From positions 2,735,501 to 2,799,500 of the forward strand of contig NC_091673.1 of the NCBI RefSeq assembly GCF_042453785.1: a stretch of DNA of 64,000 nucleotides, written 5' to 3'. A model generated the notes under the pieces. The model searched no databases. It had not been told where the DNA came from and was given only the letters and a program-made list of their open reading frames with translations. The position numbers were made by a program, and so were the translations under genes. Positions within the stretch are counted from its first letter, which is position 1, and each line of letters starts with the position of its first letter. Source of the DNA: Malus domestica (taxonomy: Eukaryota > Streptophyta > Magnoliopsida > Rosales > Rosaceae). This document shows, piece after piece, positions 1 through 11,525 of this stretch.

Positions 1-1093
1 GTCTTCTCTATCTCATCCGATCCTCTCTCTTATTTTTCTTTCCTTCAATCATCTCTTACTTTATTTTCTCATCTCTCCTCTTTCTCCCTCTCCTACGAGC
101 CTCTCTTTTTAGATCTCTTTGTCTAGTTTAAGTCGTAAGATTTAAAAATTTTAAATCGCAAACCAATTAAATTTTTGAGTCTTAAAGAAAATTGTTTTCA
201 ATAAATATTCTTAAGAAATGTTTTGAGAAATGATAAAAAATTTCAAATAGGATACCAAACAGGCCCTAAACATTTTCCAACGAACAAATACAATTAGGAA
301 TCACTTATATAATTAGACAAAAATAAAGGATGCCGTTCTCATTCCCCACGTCAAGTAGTCCAAACCTAAGAAATATTCTCGACTCACAGAGTTTATTTCT
401 AGGCAGAAAGATTAGGGCACCAGTCAACTACAACAAAATCTTCTTTGGACGCTACCACAAAAACAAGCTTTAACAATTCGATTGTCCACAAAATCTCCAC
501 ATCTAACGTAAAAGTTGGATCAGGCATCCATTGTTCTCTCCGAGGTTTGGTTTGCTCTCTTAGACCTATAATTCTTTTAAAATATTGATCCGTCCATTTG
601 CCAGTTTGACACAGTTGCATAGTAGGTATGCCTTTTCTTTCAACTAAAAAGAAATTATAAATTATTAGGAGTATGAAAATTACGATATCATATGCGTTAT
701 AAACTCATGTGTAACGTTATAATATGAGTAGACGATAATTAAAATTATCATGTAATATTAGTAAACAAACATGTATGTTATACATGAATAACATGATATC
801 ACGTCGCAGTTCGACAGTCACGTTGAATAAATTATTCATTGATGCACGTTCTATACAAAACTAAAGGAACAATATTTTAGATTATCGTAAAGCATCATGG
901 ACAAAATTAAACCTTGTATTTGATCTTGTCATGCCATGTAATGTAAGCTAAGCAAGCACCTACTTGAAGGACCACGACGACTCCTTCGATTGGAAATATT
1001 ACTAAAACGATGTACTATATATTTAAGATACATCTTTTAAATTAAACAACCAAATTAATATAACCTAAACAATATCCCAATATTAAGGGTATA
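1..1093. other. Intergenic, no gene seen
   Basis: AT-rich sequence without a credible coding region; the only open frame (399-620, minus) is short and has no recognisable composition or motif. A phrase near 250-270 (accaaacaggccctaaa) resembles the ends of common plant hAT-type MITEs, so positions 1-270 may be the right part of such an element whose other end lies outside the window. Confidence 0.5.
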
Positions 1094-1360
1094 TGTAACA
1101 TCCCACATCGACCAACATGGAGGGTGTGATGTGCCTTATATACATACCCACCTCCAATTAGCACGAGGCATTTTGGGAACTCACTGGCTTCGGATTCCAT
1201 CGGAACTTCGAAGTTAAGCAAATTCGGGCAAGAGCAATCCTAGGATGGATGACCCACTGGAAAGTTCTCTTCTGAGTTTCCAGAAACAAAATCGTGAGGG
1301 AATGGTAAGCCCAAAACAGACAATATCGTGCTACGGCGGAATCGAGACTGGGATGTGACA
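1094..1360 (+). mobile_element. Cassandra TRIM solo LTR (5S rRNA-like LTR)
   Basis: A 267-bp LTR starting TGTAACATCC and ending GGATGTGACA, flanked by a perfect 5-bp target duplication gtata (1089-1093 and 1361-1365). The core, about 1166-1290, resembles 5S rRNA, including the internal promoter-like stretches aagttaagc (about 1211) and aggatggatgaccc (about 1242). A 5S-like insert inside an LTR is the hallmark of Cassandra, a non-autonomous terminal-repeat retrotransposon in miniature. No second LTR or internal region is seen nearby, so this is a solo LTR left by recombination. It is a fossil; the intact target duplication suggests moderate age. Confidence 0.93.
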
Positions 1361-1726
1361 GTATAGCTGGCCAAACCCTAAAACCCTAAAACAAAAACTC
1401 GATTAGGAAGTAATCTAATTAATTAAGTACAGCTAGATTTGCGGATTTAGGTACCTAACAAAGACTATGCTTTAAGCAGAACAAGTCTAAACTTTTTGTG
1501 TCCGTCCATCTGCATGTCGTGGGTGGGGACTTTATGCCCAAAGCATGTTTATCTTACACGAGCTAAGTTTTCTCTTTGCTTTCTGGAGAGTGGTTGCTGT
1601 TTGCATTATATTACTGATTAAATGGATTTGGCGATCTGCTTTTTTAGGTTTCCCATTTATTTTCTTAGTGAGAGGCTGAGAGCTTGATGCAGACATCAAC
1701 CAGTATTTCTACCCGTGAATAGGTTG

Positions 1727-1785
1727 GGTTGGGGGTGGCGTGGGGGGTCCTGTGGGGGGTCCTGTGGGGGGGGGGGGGGGTATGG
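1727..1785 (+). repeat. G-rich tract
   Basis: Runs of G separated by short spacers, including a duplicated ggggggtcctgt unit and a 15-G run, then tatggg repeats. The tract could fold as a G-quadruplex on the plus strand. No gene flanks it closely, so no regulatory role can be assigned. Confidence 0.7.
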
Positions 1786-2455
1786 GTATGGGATTACTAC
1801 TAATTTATCCCTGAATTGAGCACGGAGAAGAAGAGTGAATATTATTTTGAAAAACGAGTAAGTTGAGTTTGAATTGTTAATAATAAAATATTCGAAGTTT
1901 GTTAAAATAGAGAGTTTTGTTTGAAAAGAGAAGGTTAAATTGAATGGCTAAAATAGTTTTTTGATACTATTCACTTACGAGTTTAACAAAAAATGTAAAA
2001 CTTCTCTTGGGATGCTCTAACAATTAGTGGTTTAATAAATTATTATCCTCGAACTATAATAAAATAAACTAATTAATTGTCGATGATTGAGTCACATCAT
2101 AGAAATAACTTATAAAATGTCCTTGTTTTTCTTAACTAAGGACATACTTGTTGTGAAAATCCTAGTTTAGAAATATTTATATATCATCTAATAAAAGAAG
2201 TTCGAATTGCCAAGAGGAGAAGAAAGAGAAAGTATTATGCGAATCATTATGGTACTAGCAGGCCCGAATTGGATCGGGAAAAAAGTTGGTAACAAAAGTA
2301 GTTGTAACAAAATTTTGAGGTGTTGGCTTAGTGGACATATAAAACTTGTTAGCTGGGGACCTTATTGGAGATGCTTTCCGGTAATTATTTTCTCCTAGGA
2401 CAAGCAAGTAGGAAGATTAGATTAAGGGTTAGTGTGTGTATATATATATATATAT

Positions 2456-2626
2456 ATTTTTTTTTTGAACAATTGATATTATCTATACTAGAAAGAGGGG
2501 TGGGCTTAGCCTCACAATGGGCTAGCAACAATGTGGTTGAAATTCGCCTTTGACGAGAATCGAACCTAAGACCTCTCACTTACAAGTAAAGAAGAATAGT
2601 ACCACTAGACCATAGTACTAAGTGGC
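2456..2626 (-). mobile_element. tRNA-derived SINE, minus strand
   Basis: Read on the minus strand, the element has a tRNA-like head: an A-box-like segment in ggtctagtggtac, then a B box ggttcgattctcg. A body with gctagcccattgtgaggctaagccc follows and it ends in a poly(A) run (2456-2466). The same family recurs at 5.9, 6.5, 14.8, 15.0, 32.2, 36.4 and 37.9 kb. It also supplies the short open frames seen here, which are not genes. Target duplications were not resolved because the tail abuts a TA microsatellite (about 2438-2456). Confidence 0.8.
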
Positions 2627-2639
2627 TTAGTATGTACTT

Positions 2640-2802
2640 TTAAAATGATTGAAAGTATTTTTAGAGACAATGTTTTTGGATTTCAAAAGCACTACAAGTG
2701 CTTTTCTATGATTTATGCATTTTTACAAAGAATTTGTCCTATAAATATTTTCACCAAAAACACTATGAACTATTTTAAAAGCACTTTCAAATGAGCCCTA
2801 AA
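2640..2802. mobile_element. MITE-like foldback (aaagcac family)
   Basis: Imperfect inverted similarity between aaaagcactacaagtgctttt near 2686 and aaaagcactttcaaatgagccc near 2778, a layout typical of short hAT-like MITEs. The boundaries are approximate. A degraded relative may lie in intron 1 of the ACD11-like gene (about 43650-43825). Confidence 0.45.
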
Positions 2803-3706
2803 TTTCTTAGCAAAAGAAAAGAAGAAAAAATAGGAAGACTAAAGGCAAGCAACCTAAAATATTAATATGGGAAATAAAGTAGGAAGATAAGTAGGAATTT
2901 GTACCTCGCCCACTCCTAGAGAAGGAAAAAAAGAAAAAATAAAGAAGAAAAAAGGACATTATGTAGCTATGAATTGCTTTCAAGGAATTTTCGTGATTCA
3001 TAAATTCTGTTGAGTGGAAAAGCATCATAGATGAAAGCTATGGGCCCACCACGTTACATTTTTGTGTTGGATAGGATTCCAAATTTCTTCGAAAGCCAAG
3101 TAATTTTTTGTGGTCGAATCGAAGGCCAAGTAATTAATCACTTAGAAATTGTGACCAACATACATGAGGATTGGACAAGTCATGGTAACAAATTGAGAGG
3201 AGCGTGAGAGAGATAAGATGAGTATGTAGATAAAATCATACAAACCTAATACCATCATGCATGATGGAAAAACAAGAAACTCGTAAAAGGTTGTTCCTCC
3301 AATAAACCTACAATAATACTTCAAACATAAAATTAACACACTTAAACGACATGCGCTCCAACAAAGATTTTTCAATGCTACCATTATATGTGAATTTCAC
3401 GTTAAATAATTTGTTAACGAGTATGTCGATTTTATGTGTCTAAATAACTATATGGGATGAAAAACTTATGTATCAGATGTATAATTCAGAAGTCTTCAAA
3501 GCTAGGTTTTGGAATAGCACGTGTTTGACGTGTTTCTTGATTTTTGGTAAAAAATATATAGCAAGACATCTTGGTATGCTCCCCGACATTATAACCTAAT
3601 ACGAAATGCATGTTCATAAGAAAAAAACTCTGATGCATTATGTTCTATGCATTTTTAGTAATTATTTTTCTTACTTTTTCATGTGATCCTAGATTAATTA
3701 GTTTGA

Positions 3707-4029
3707 GGCTTTTTTCAAAATGGTCTTTAAAATTGACATAATTTATAATTTTGATTCCTAAGATTTAAATCGATAGAAATACTCCTTGAAATTATCTGCG
3801 GTCAATTATTTTAGTCATTTTATGAGAAATCTCTATTAAATTGAGGGTACTTTTTGTCAAGCCAACTCCTCACCTTGAATTTGTAATTTCTTCAATTTAA
3901 CGGAAAATTTTCACATAATGACCAAAATGATTTACAATGGATAACCTCAGACACAAATTTTATCGATTTTAAATGTTAAGAACCAAACTGAAGAGTTATG
4001 ATAATCTAAAAAACCATTTTAGTTAAGCC
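3707..4029. mobile_element. MULE-type foldback MITE
   Basis: A 323-bp element with imperfect terminal inverted repeats of about 120 bp, starting ggcttttttcaaaatgg and ending ccattttagttaagcc. It is flanked by near-identical 9-bp sequences ttagtttga and ttagtttta, as expected of a Mutator-like target duplication. There is no coding capacity. Confidence 0.8.
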
Positions 4030-4746
4030 TTAGTTTTAATTAGATAGGGATAGACAATGAAAACTGCCACTTGTTTATGAATTTAAACTCCTTCCATTTG
4101 ACGTTCGACGCTTGGTTTTTAGCAGCCGCTTGTTCTTTGTAAATATCTAGCAAAATATACAGTGTTTAGAAACGACAGGCCAGCAAAGCAAGACTTGTGT
4201 ATTATATACTTTCGTATGGAGAGCTTATTGATATCGTTTGCGAAAGCAAAGTACTCCAATACATAATAGATATCGAAAACAGTATACATGTGATCTATTA
4301 TTTCACGTGTCATAATAAAAATAGATGATAAGATCAGTATTATAATTTAAGTTTAACAGTAACATCATATGATTGTGTTTTAAATACACGAAAAAATTAC
4401 TCTCAACGCACACCGACTTACTTTTATTTTCCCTTCTACTATTGCCTATTGGTCTACATTGACTTATTGTCATTTGCTGAATCTCTCAAGTTGTGGTGTT
4501 AATTTACTTTAGTTTTATACAAATTAGTTGTTGTTGTGCAAGGCAAGGCATGTGACGGTGCATCAGTTTTTTATCATGCATGACATGATTAGAAGATACT
4601 AAACAACATTAGACAGCAGCCTCCTCCCAATAAAACGAAGGGTAGGCGGCAGGCCATGTATTTTGATGATTAATCAAGTCTTTGTACGACGTTGATTATT
4701 TATAGAGTTGATATGCAATTCCAACAACCCAATTGAATATTTCTTC

Positions 4747-4955
4747 GAATCCGGATCCTCGTCGAATTTTTTTTGTGAGGATTTCGAAAATCCGTCAATA
4801 CTGTATGTTCATCGTATATTGTGCGGTCAGAAATTATTTTAAATTATTTTATTTAAAATTAAATACAAACAGTACTTGACAAAAATTAATCGCACGATGT
4901 ACGATTCACGGATCCCATGATCCTCAAAAAAAGGATCCAGAGAAGATCCTGTTGG
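4747..4955. mobile_element. MULE-type MITE, 'gaggatcc' family
   Basis: A 209-bp element with ends rich in ggatcctc/gaggatcc and a palindromic core. It has an exact 9-bp target duplication tatttcttc (4738-4746 and 4956-4964). Relatives: 5560-5782, about 10380-10590, a fragment near 10975-11085, about 42640-43000 and 58755-58956. Confidence 0.88.
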
Positions 4956-5070
4956 TATTTCTTCAACTAATTGGACTTGTGCAAATATAATTTTCCAAGG
5001 AAGAAATGCTGGAAACCCTGAAAGGATCAAACAAGAGAAAGGAGGAAAAGTAGGCCCTCCAATATTGCAA

Positions 5071-5286
5071 GGAGGCAGATTGTCTGCCCTCCTCCGTGCC
5101 ATTCACATTCCCTCCTATTTGTGCAGTCACAGTTAAACCATGTCAACATTTTATATTCCTATTGTTTTTTGTCTTATTATCTCTATTAAAAAATCAATAT
5201 AAAATATTGATATGACTTAACCGTGACCGCACAAATAGAAATTGATGGGAAGAACACGGTAAGAGGAGGGCAAACAATCTGCCTCC
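5071..5286. mobile_element. MULE-type hairpin MITE, 'aaccgtgac' family
   Basis: A 216-bp near-perfect foldback starting ggaggcagattgtctgccct and ending in its inverted copy. The 9-bp flanks atattgcaa and atatagcaa differ at one base. The loop carries ttgtcttattatct and gacttaaccgtgac, shared with the copy at 51482-51679 and, more distantly, with the tandem array near 60 kb. Confidence 0.9.
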
Positions 5287-5559
5287 ATATAGCAAACCAC
5301 GACTAAAATGGATAGTAAGATTAATTAATTGTACTAATAAAATAATAATAACATGGATCAGTGAGAGGGAGAGAGAGAGCCAGGGCTTAAGCTGGTACGT
5401 ACGTCCGCACTGTTGAGTTGTTGTTGTATAAAACACATAGTAATTGGATCAATATTGTCTTTTAACACTCATTTTACTCTATGTACAACCAAAAAGACAT
5501 GAAAATAATTGAAAGTTTAACTACTTATTAAATACTAAGATTTTTGTGTTCCTAAACTG

Positions 5560-5782
5560 CCAACAGGATCTGTCCAGATTTTTTTGGTGAGGATCACAGG
5601 AATTCATAAATTATGTTCGTTCATCGTACATTTTACGGTCAGTTTTTGTCAGGTATTGTTTATATTTAATTTTAAATTAAAAAAATTTAAAATGATTTAT
5701 AACCGCACGATGTACGATGAATGGATATGATTCACAGACCTCCGAAATACTCACAAAGAGGATCCGGCAAGAATCTGGATTC
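5560..5782. mobile_element. MULE-type MITE, 'gaggatcc' family
   Basis: A 223-bp second copy of the 'gaggatcc' family, with an exact 9-bp target duplication cctaaactg (5551-5559 and 5783-5791). It shares the core around ttcatcgtacattttacgg with the 4747-4955 copy. Confidence 0.9.
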
Positions 5783-5884
5783 CCTAAACTGAACTTGCGC
5801 AAATATATCTAATTATTTAAGTTACAAATTCGTTTCTAAATAATTTTCTATGCCTGCTCAGATATTTTTGTTTGGAACTACTTA

Positions 5885-6018
5885 ATACTATGGTCTATAC
5901 GTATTCTTTTTCATTTATAAGTAAGTGCTCTTGAGTTTGATTCTTGTCAAAATAAATGTGTTAACTCATTGTGAGACTTACTTTACTCTTTCTTGTTAGA
6001 TAATATTGTTTGATATAA
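5885..6018 (+). mobile_element. SINE copy, diverged, plus strand
   Basis: Shares the SINE order actatggtcta (head), gagtttgattcttgtcaaa (B-box region), ctcattgtgagactta and gataatattgttt. It is more diverged than the 2456-2626 copy. The ends are approximate. Confidence 0.65.
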
Positions 6019-6019
6019 A

Positions 6020-6170
6020 AAATGTGTGCTATCCACACTGTCCTATTTACTTCATACACAATTTTTTAATTTACGGTCGTCCCATCGATTAAATTTAAAT
6101 AAAATCAAAAAATAGACATTAATAATAAATGTGTGAGAGGTAAAATAGAGTGCGAATCTAAAAGAAAATC
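6020..6170. mobile_element. MITE, 'gtgatatccacac' family (diverged)
   Basis: Contains gtgtgctatccacac, an acggtcgtcccatcgatt core and a closing taaaatagagtgcg. This matches the layout of the better-preserved copy at 50410-50557. The ends are approximate and no target duplication was found. Confidence 0.5.
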
Positions 6171-6480
6171 TTCTCGTATTCATAGGCGGCATAATACTGT
6201 GCGCACTAGGATCTGATGAGTCTTTCATGGGCACGATCGGCACACGCACCCAACTCCAAATTCGTCCTCGCGAAACGTGAAAATCACGACATAAATCATG
6301 TAGTGTGGGGTCAGATTAGACCTCGTGCCCCTGCATCATGTGATTGCTCTTAAGACCCCTCTGCGGCCGACGCATCACTCCCTTCTGGATCTCCCATCTT
6401 CTACAATTATTAAGAATATAAAAGCAAATAATAAAAATCTGGCGCCAAAAGCAAGTAAATAACAAAAATAGTCATTCAGT

Positions 6481-6640
6481 ACTACGGTCTGGTGGAATTC
6501 TTCTTCTTTTAAATTTTTGAAAGTAAGAGGTTTTATGTTCGAATGTAATAGATGAAGAATTTGATACCAAATTAGGCTTCCTATTATGTGACTTAGCCAA
6601 ACTCACTATTCCCTTAATATAAAAATATCGATGTACTTAA
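6481..6640 (+). mobile_element. SINE copy (variant), plus strand
   Basis: The head ctacggtctggtggaattc is followed by aagtaagaggttttatgttcgaatg (B-box-like) and a body with gtgacttagccaaactcac and a taatataaaaatatcg end. It resembles the tRNA-derived SINE family elsewhere in the window, with a different body. Confidence 0.6.
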
Positions 6641-8615
6641 AAGAAAAATCTATACTATTTATTATTAAGAGAATAGCCCTTGTCAAATTTTTTTCCCCCG
6701 TTTTTTCCAATTTGACTCTCATTTTTTAATACATAATATTGATATGAGAAGGGTAAAATAGTAATTTTGTACCTTTTAACAAAATGATAATCATATTCTT
6801 ATTTTTTCTATTCTACCCTCTTTTTTTATACTTTTTTTTTAAAATTTTATCCTCATTTTTATACGTAATATTTACATAAGAAGGATAAAACAGTAATTAT
6901 ATAATATTAAAAAAATAATAATAATAATGGAAAGTGCGGTCACGTGGAAACGTGGAGGCAGACGTCCCAACGCCAAGTTGGCAAACAAAAAGCAAGAAAC
7001 AAAGATAAAATGTATTAAACGAGGAGCGGCTAAATAAACAGGGCTGGCCGCTGGCCTACGCACGTACGTTTACACTCGGACGTGTCACGCAACCAACGGC
7101 GGGCTGCTCGTACTATGTAATTTCGCCGATCTCTTCAATGAAAGCCGTACTCATTTTTTTCGCCATTTTATCGTGTATTAGAATCAGGTTATTTTACGTG
7201 TGAAGTTTAACGAATACGGATTCACAGATATTTACAGTATTCTGTTATTAGTGTGTTAAAAATAAATCGCACATTAATAAAAAGAGTGATATCACGTTGC
7301 TTATAAGTAAGTAGAGCTACTCTTTCTGTTACCCGCTAACTTTACAATGAAATCTCAATTTTCTCCTAGTCTCTAAGGTTGTCTTCGTCGACGTGGTTGT
7401 TTGATTCAAGAAATTTCTAAGACGCTCCAAGTTGAATTATGCCACCTTAATTAATTAATGAGTGGTGTTATTTGTTGACTATTTTGTCCGAGAAGATGGA
7501 TTCTTATTTATTTGGCAAGAAATTTACAGATATTGAAATATATTCTTATCCGAAACAATATTTTGTTCAATTATTTCGTCGGCATGATCCATGACTTATT
7601 GTTTTTTTAGTGTAACACATAACTTATTCACATTCGTTGTCTATTATGAGTGGGCATATATGTTAGCCTTGTAATATAAGATACCTTTTTTTTTTTTTTT
7701 AAATGAATGACAATTTTTTTTTCTTTTCAAAATGATGGGTATGAGTAGGAGATGTATTTTTTTTAGAAATGAATCCTAATATATAGAAAGTTTGTAAAAC
7801 TTCTTTTATGTAGATAGTAATTATGCGTGGTTTTGGTGGCTGAATCAGAATTTTAAATGTTAAGCATTTGATTTGAATTAGTGATGTCTAAATCAAGAAT
7901 TTTCTATTCATTATCAAAGCGTTGTTTAGACGACTCAATGTTTAACATCTACTCATAAGCAAAACCTAATTTTAACGTTTATTTGAACCTTATAATTTTC
8001 CAGAATCACTAATATATGATGTATCTATTTAACGTTTTTTAGTGTATCTACTTATAATTTTCCAAATAGCCTTCCCCATGAATTTTTAAAAAAAAAAATA
8101 CAAAAATAGTTCATTATTTTCAAAGTATATTTTAATAAAAAGACGAATTTTTAAAATTAAACAAAATTAAACAAAAAAGAGTCAATTGTTATACGCGTCG
8201 ACGTGCCGGAAGCAACTAATATATAGATAGCGTTCCTTGGCGTTTACTAGTCTACTACCAGACCACGGCCCTTACGTTAATTCATTTGTTTTGGTGCCCG
8301 TCAACATCATCACTCACACAATCAACCACCCAATAAAGCTCTTCCAGAAATTCCTAATCAAATTATGAATTACCTACAACTTTCCCTCGCACACCACCAA
8401 AGCCCCTTTCTACAAAAGGTCAGCCTCATCTTATCCCACCCCCGGTGACCCAATCCAATCCCATCGATTCATTTCTATAACACCCAACCTACTTTTCCAA
8501 AAAGCACCCTCGCACTTGCCCATAATTTCATTCTCATTCTCTCGCCTATCGTCAAACAATCGAAAGCAACTCCTATGGCATCTTCATACTACTATTATAA
8601 CGTTTTGTTTTAAGG
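6641..8615. other. Intergenic, no gene seen
   Basis: AT-rich intergenic sequence with homopolymer runs and no convincing coding region, RNA gene or bounded element. Weak repetition of ggataaaa(t/c)agtaatt at about 6745 and 6885 hints at decayed repeats. Confidence 0.5.
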
Positions 8616-8815
8616 AAAATGATCAATTTCCGGATCTCTGTTCCACCTAATCATTCTTATCAAATAATCTGGACCATTTAAATTTGATTCAACGGTTAAA
8701 GTTATTATAATTTTTAAAGTTAACATGTGTTTATAGCTATTTGATCAAATTTCAAGGATCCAAATTGTTTACTGAAAATAATTAGGTGAAAGGGAATCGA
8801 AGAATATCTTTTTCC
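8616..8815. mobile_element. MITE related to the 31755-31939 element
   Basis: Shares the internal phrase caacggttaaagttattataatttttaaagt and the gatcaaatttcaaggatcc stretch with the element at 31755-31939, and has imperfect inverted ends. The boundaries are approximate. Confidence 0.55.
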
Positions 8816-9072
8816 TTGTTTTTTTGTTTTAATAACATCAGGCAGTGCTTCTACACAACTAAAAGTAAAATAATATCACTAATAATATAAGGCTCCGTTT
8901 GAGCACTCAAAAAACTTTCAATATGATTAATTAACATCTTGAGGTTTTTTTTTTTTTTTTTTTTCTGGTTGACAATGGGGTAAAAACTTGAAAGAGAGAA
9001 AGATTACGTAAATATTACAAGGCCACCTCAAATAAAATAATCATAAATTAACAATAAAAGCATGTGTGAAAA

Positions 9073-9711
9073 GGAGAATACTTGGGTACTCAATGGAGAG
9101 TACCCAATATACTGATTTTAACACGTGGAACAATTAAATAATGACACATGTCCATTTAACATATAACCAATCAGCATTTTTTCTTCTAGCCAAACATGTG
9201 TTATTCTGCTATCCAAACACATGTTTTCTTCCTCAGCGAAACACAACCCAGCCGTCCATCCACCATCTTTTCCCACCACCACCAACCAGAGTCGCCCAAT
9301 CCACCATCCTTTAAACACACTGATCCATCTCCTTCCTTCCTCCCTTGATTTGGTGCTGCCATGGCAAATCTACCATGGCTGCCGTCAGACCCACCCCCGT
9401 CCCCTCTCCACCCAATCGCCTCCCTCATTACCAACGTGTTTCCTCTTCAATCCCTCTCTTCTCCGGCGAGCCATTACCAATATTTCTCTTTTTCGTCGAC
9501 CCCAGCCAACCCTACTCTCTCATGCTCTTCAACGGCGACGTTGGGTTCGAATGTGAACAGTCACGGCAGAGTGTGGGTGCTTCATGACGTTTTGTTACAC
9601 GAATAGTAGGTATATTTAATTTGTTTTAAAATAACTTGTGTCATGATATTATTGGCCAACTAAAAGAGTCAGTAAATTGGATACTCTCAATTGAGGACTC
9701 AAGTATTGTCC
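9073..9711. mobile_element. MULE with GC-rich gene-like cargo (Pack-MULE candidate)
   Basis: A 639-bp element with terminal inverted repeats of about 33 bp (ggagaatacttgggtactca at the left; ggacaatacttgagtcctca reading inward from the right). It has an exact 9-bp target duplication gtgtgaaaa (9064-9072 and 9712-9720). The interior, about 9220-9600, is clearly more GC-rich than the flanks and open in several frames, with proline- and serine-rich translations. This looks like captured genic sequence rather than a functional gene. The source gene is not recognised and no transposase is present. Confidence 0.8.
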
Positions 9712-9754
9712 GTGTGAAAAAGCCTATATACATAACATAATATTATAAGGGAAT

Positions 9755-10345
9755 TTTTTTGTATTGTAATATGAACTTGTACAACTTTTTTAATTTCTTA
9801 TATAAAATTAAAATTTTTAGTAGTTTGTCGTATTAATTTTTTGAAATTATCAATTTGTCATTTCATCTTAACTTTGTTAAGTTTTTCATTCAAAATAAGT
9901 CGCATATGACTTGTGTTCAAGGTTATTTATGTCATTTAAGATCTTTTTACAAGTTATTTACTTTTCTTTAGTAAAATCCTAAAATTTTGTATTTGTGAGT
10001 ATTCATGCAGATTGTTGTGTTCGAGCAGCATATACGCATCTACAACTCTATTTCTGCCACCAAACCTCAACTCGTTTCTCATATTACATAACCCTATATA
10101 AAATTTGATGTCATGACATACTAAACTAAACACCCTAGAAGTGTTTTGATCGAATACAACTTAATAGAAGGAAGTGAGGTGTTAAAATGACAAAAATAAC
10201 CCTAACACAAGTCATATGGGAGATACATGACTTATTTTGGATAGAAGACTTAATGGAGTTAGGGTGAGATGACAAATTGCTTAAAATTTTAGTTTATATA
10301 ACAAATTGAAAAATGGGTACAAGTTCCCATATTATAATTAACATG
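9755..10345. mobile_element. Long-TIR foldback element
   Basis: The left arm (about 9760-9945) and right arm (about 10175-10340) are inverted copies. Shared blocks include aatatgaacttgtac with its reverse and aaaataagtcgcatatgact with its reverse. The middle (9946-10174) is unique. The exact ends and target duplication are not resolved. The right half of the left arm and part of the middle were later copied in the adjacent tandem duplication. Confidence 0.75.
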
Positions 10346-11195
10346 GAACAATGCCACCCGTGTGGTAGAAATTGGTAGAGGATTATCTCTGGATCCACTT
10401 TGTGGGGATCCTAGAGATTCTCACATTCTAGCTGTTCATCGTAAATTGTGTGATCAATTTTTGTTAAATACCATTTGTGTTTGATTTTAAATAAAAAAAG
10501 TCAAATAATTTATGACTGTATAATACACGATGAATGATTAAAATATAAAAATCTTAGCACAAAGTTGATTTGGATGGGATCCAATTGCATAAAAAATCCT
10601 GCTAAACAATAAAACAACCACAGCGGAACCAATCAAAAGCACAAATTTCACCAAAAAAAACATCAATCAAACCACGATCTTTCAGTCAGCTGAGTCGAGC
10701 CAATGTCATCAATTTATCATCTCACTTTAACTCTGTTAGGTTTTTCATCCAAAATAAGTCGCACATGACTTGTGTTCAAGGTTATTTCTATCATTTTGAG
10801 ATCTTTTTACAAGTTATTTACTTTTCTTTAGTGAAATCCTTAAATTTTGTGTTTGTGGGTATTCATTGTGTTCGAGCAGCATATATGCATCTACAACTCA
10901 ATTTCTGCATCAGACCTCAACTCGTTTCTCATATTACATAGCTCCATATAAAATTTGATGTCATGAGATACTATTTGTATTTAATTTTAAATAAAAAATT
11001 AAATAATTTATAACCGTATAATACACGATAAATGATTAAAATGTAGAGAACATACCACTGGATCTGGATGGGATCCAATTGCGTAAACATCATGCTAAAC
11101 AATAAAACAACCACAGCGGAACCAATCAAAAGCACAAATTTCACCAAAAAAAAATCAATCAAACCAAAATCTTTCAGTCAGCTGAGTCGAGCCGT
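9850..11195 (+). repeat. Local tandem duplication upstream of the acidic-protein gene
   Basis: Unit 1 is about 9850-10704 and unit 2 about 10705-11195, head to tail. Both start near tcaatttgtcat/tcaatttatcat and end with cagctgagtcgagcc. Unit 2 lacks about 350 bp present in unit 1 (about 10120-10480). The junction sits at a short shared 'atac', suggesting deletion at microhomology. The duplicate ends about 330 bp before the start codon at 11526, so it may have duplicated or displaced upstream regulatory sequence. Confidence 0.85.
10380..10590. mobile_element. MITE, 'gaggatcc' family
   Basis: Ends carry gaggattatctctggatcc and its partial inverse near 10585. The core ttcatcgtaaattgtgtgatc matches the copies at 4747 and 5560. 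A truncated copy of its right half sits in unit 2 of the tandem duplication (about 10975-11085). The boundaries are approximate. Confidence 0.65.
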
Positions 11196-11394
11196 ATGTT
11201 TAGCGGGACCCACAACTGACCGGACTCCAACCCGGAATTCAATTGAGTTAATAGAAAACAAATCCGGAAAAAAGGAACCAACCAAAAAAGAAAAGCAAAC
11301 AAATAAAAATGTAAAAAACAGAGGCAAGGCGTCCGTGATGGCCTAAGTATTCGAACCCACGCGCTCCTGCGTCACATCACCACACACACACTCC

Positions 11395-11525
11395 CTTTCT
11401 CTCTCTACTTTCTCTCTCTACATTGTCTCCCTATATAATCCTTCTCTCCTCCGCTTGCCACCACCACCGCATCCACACGCTTCATCTGAAAAATTCTCTC
11501 TCTTGCGGTAGGCATTATTTCATAC
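11395..11525 (+). promoter_or_regulatory. Core promoter and 5' leader of the acidic-protein gene
   Basis: A CT-rich stretch (11393-11423) precedes a TATA box ctatataatc at 11431-11440, so transcription probably starts near 11465. The leader of about 60 nt is CT- and CA-rich with no upstream ATG before 11526. Confidence 0.7.

Noticed and set aside
9221-9606. Three overlapping open frames of 80-111 codons
   Set aside because: Inside the Pack-MULE candidate, open in several frames because of GC-rich low-complexity sequence; no conserved protein recognised.
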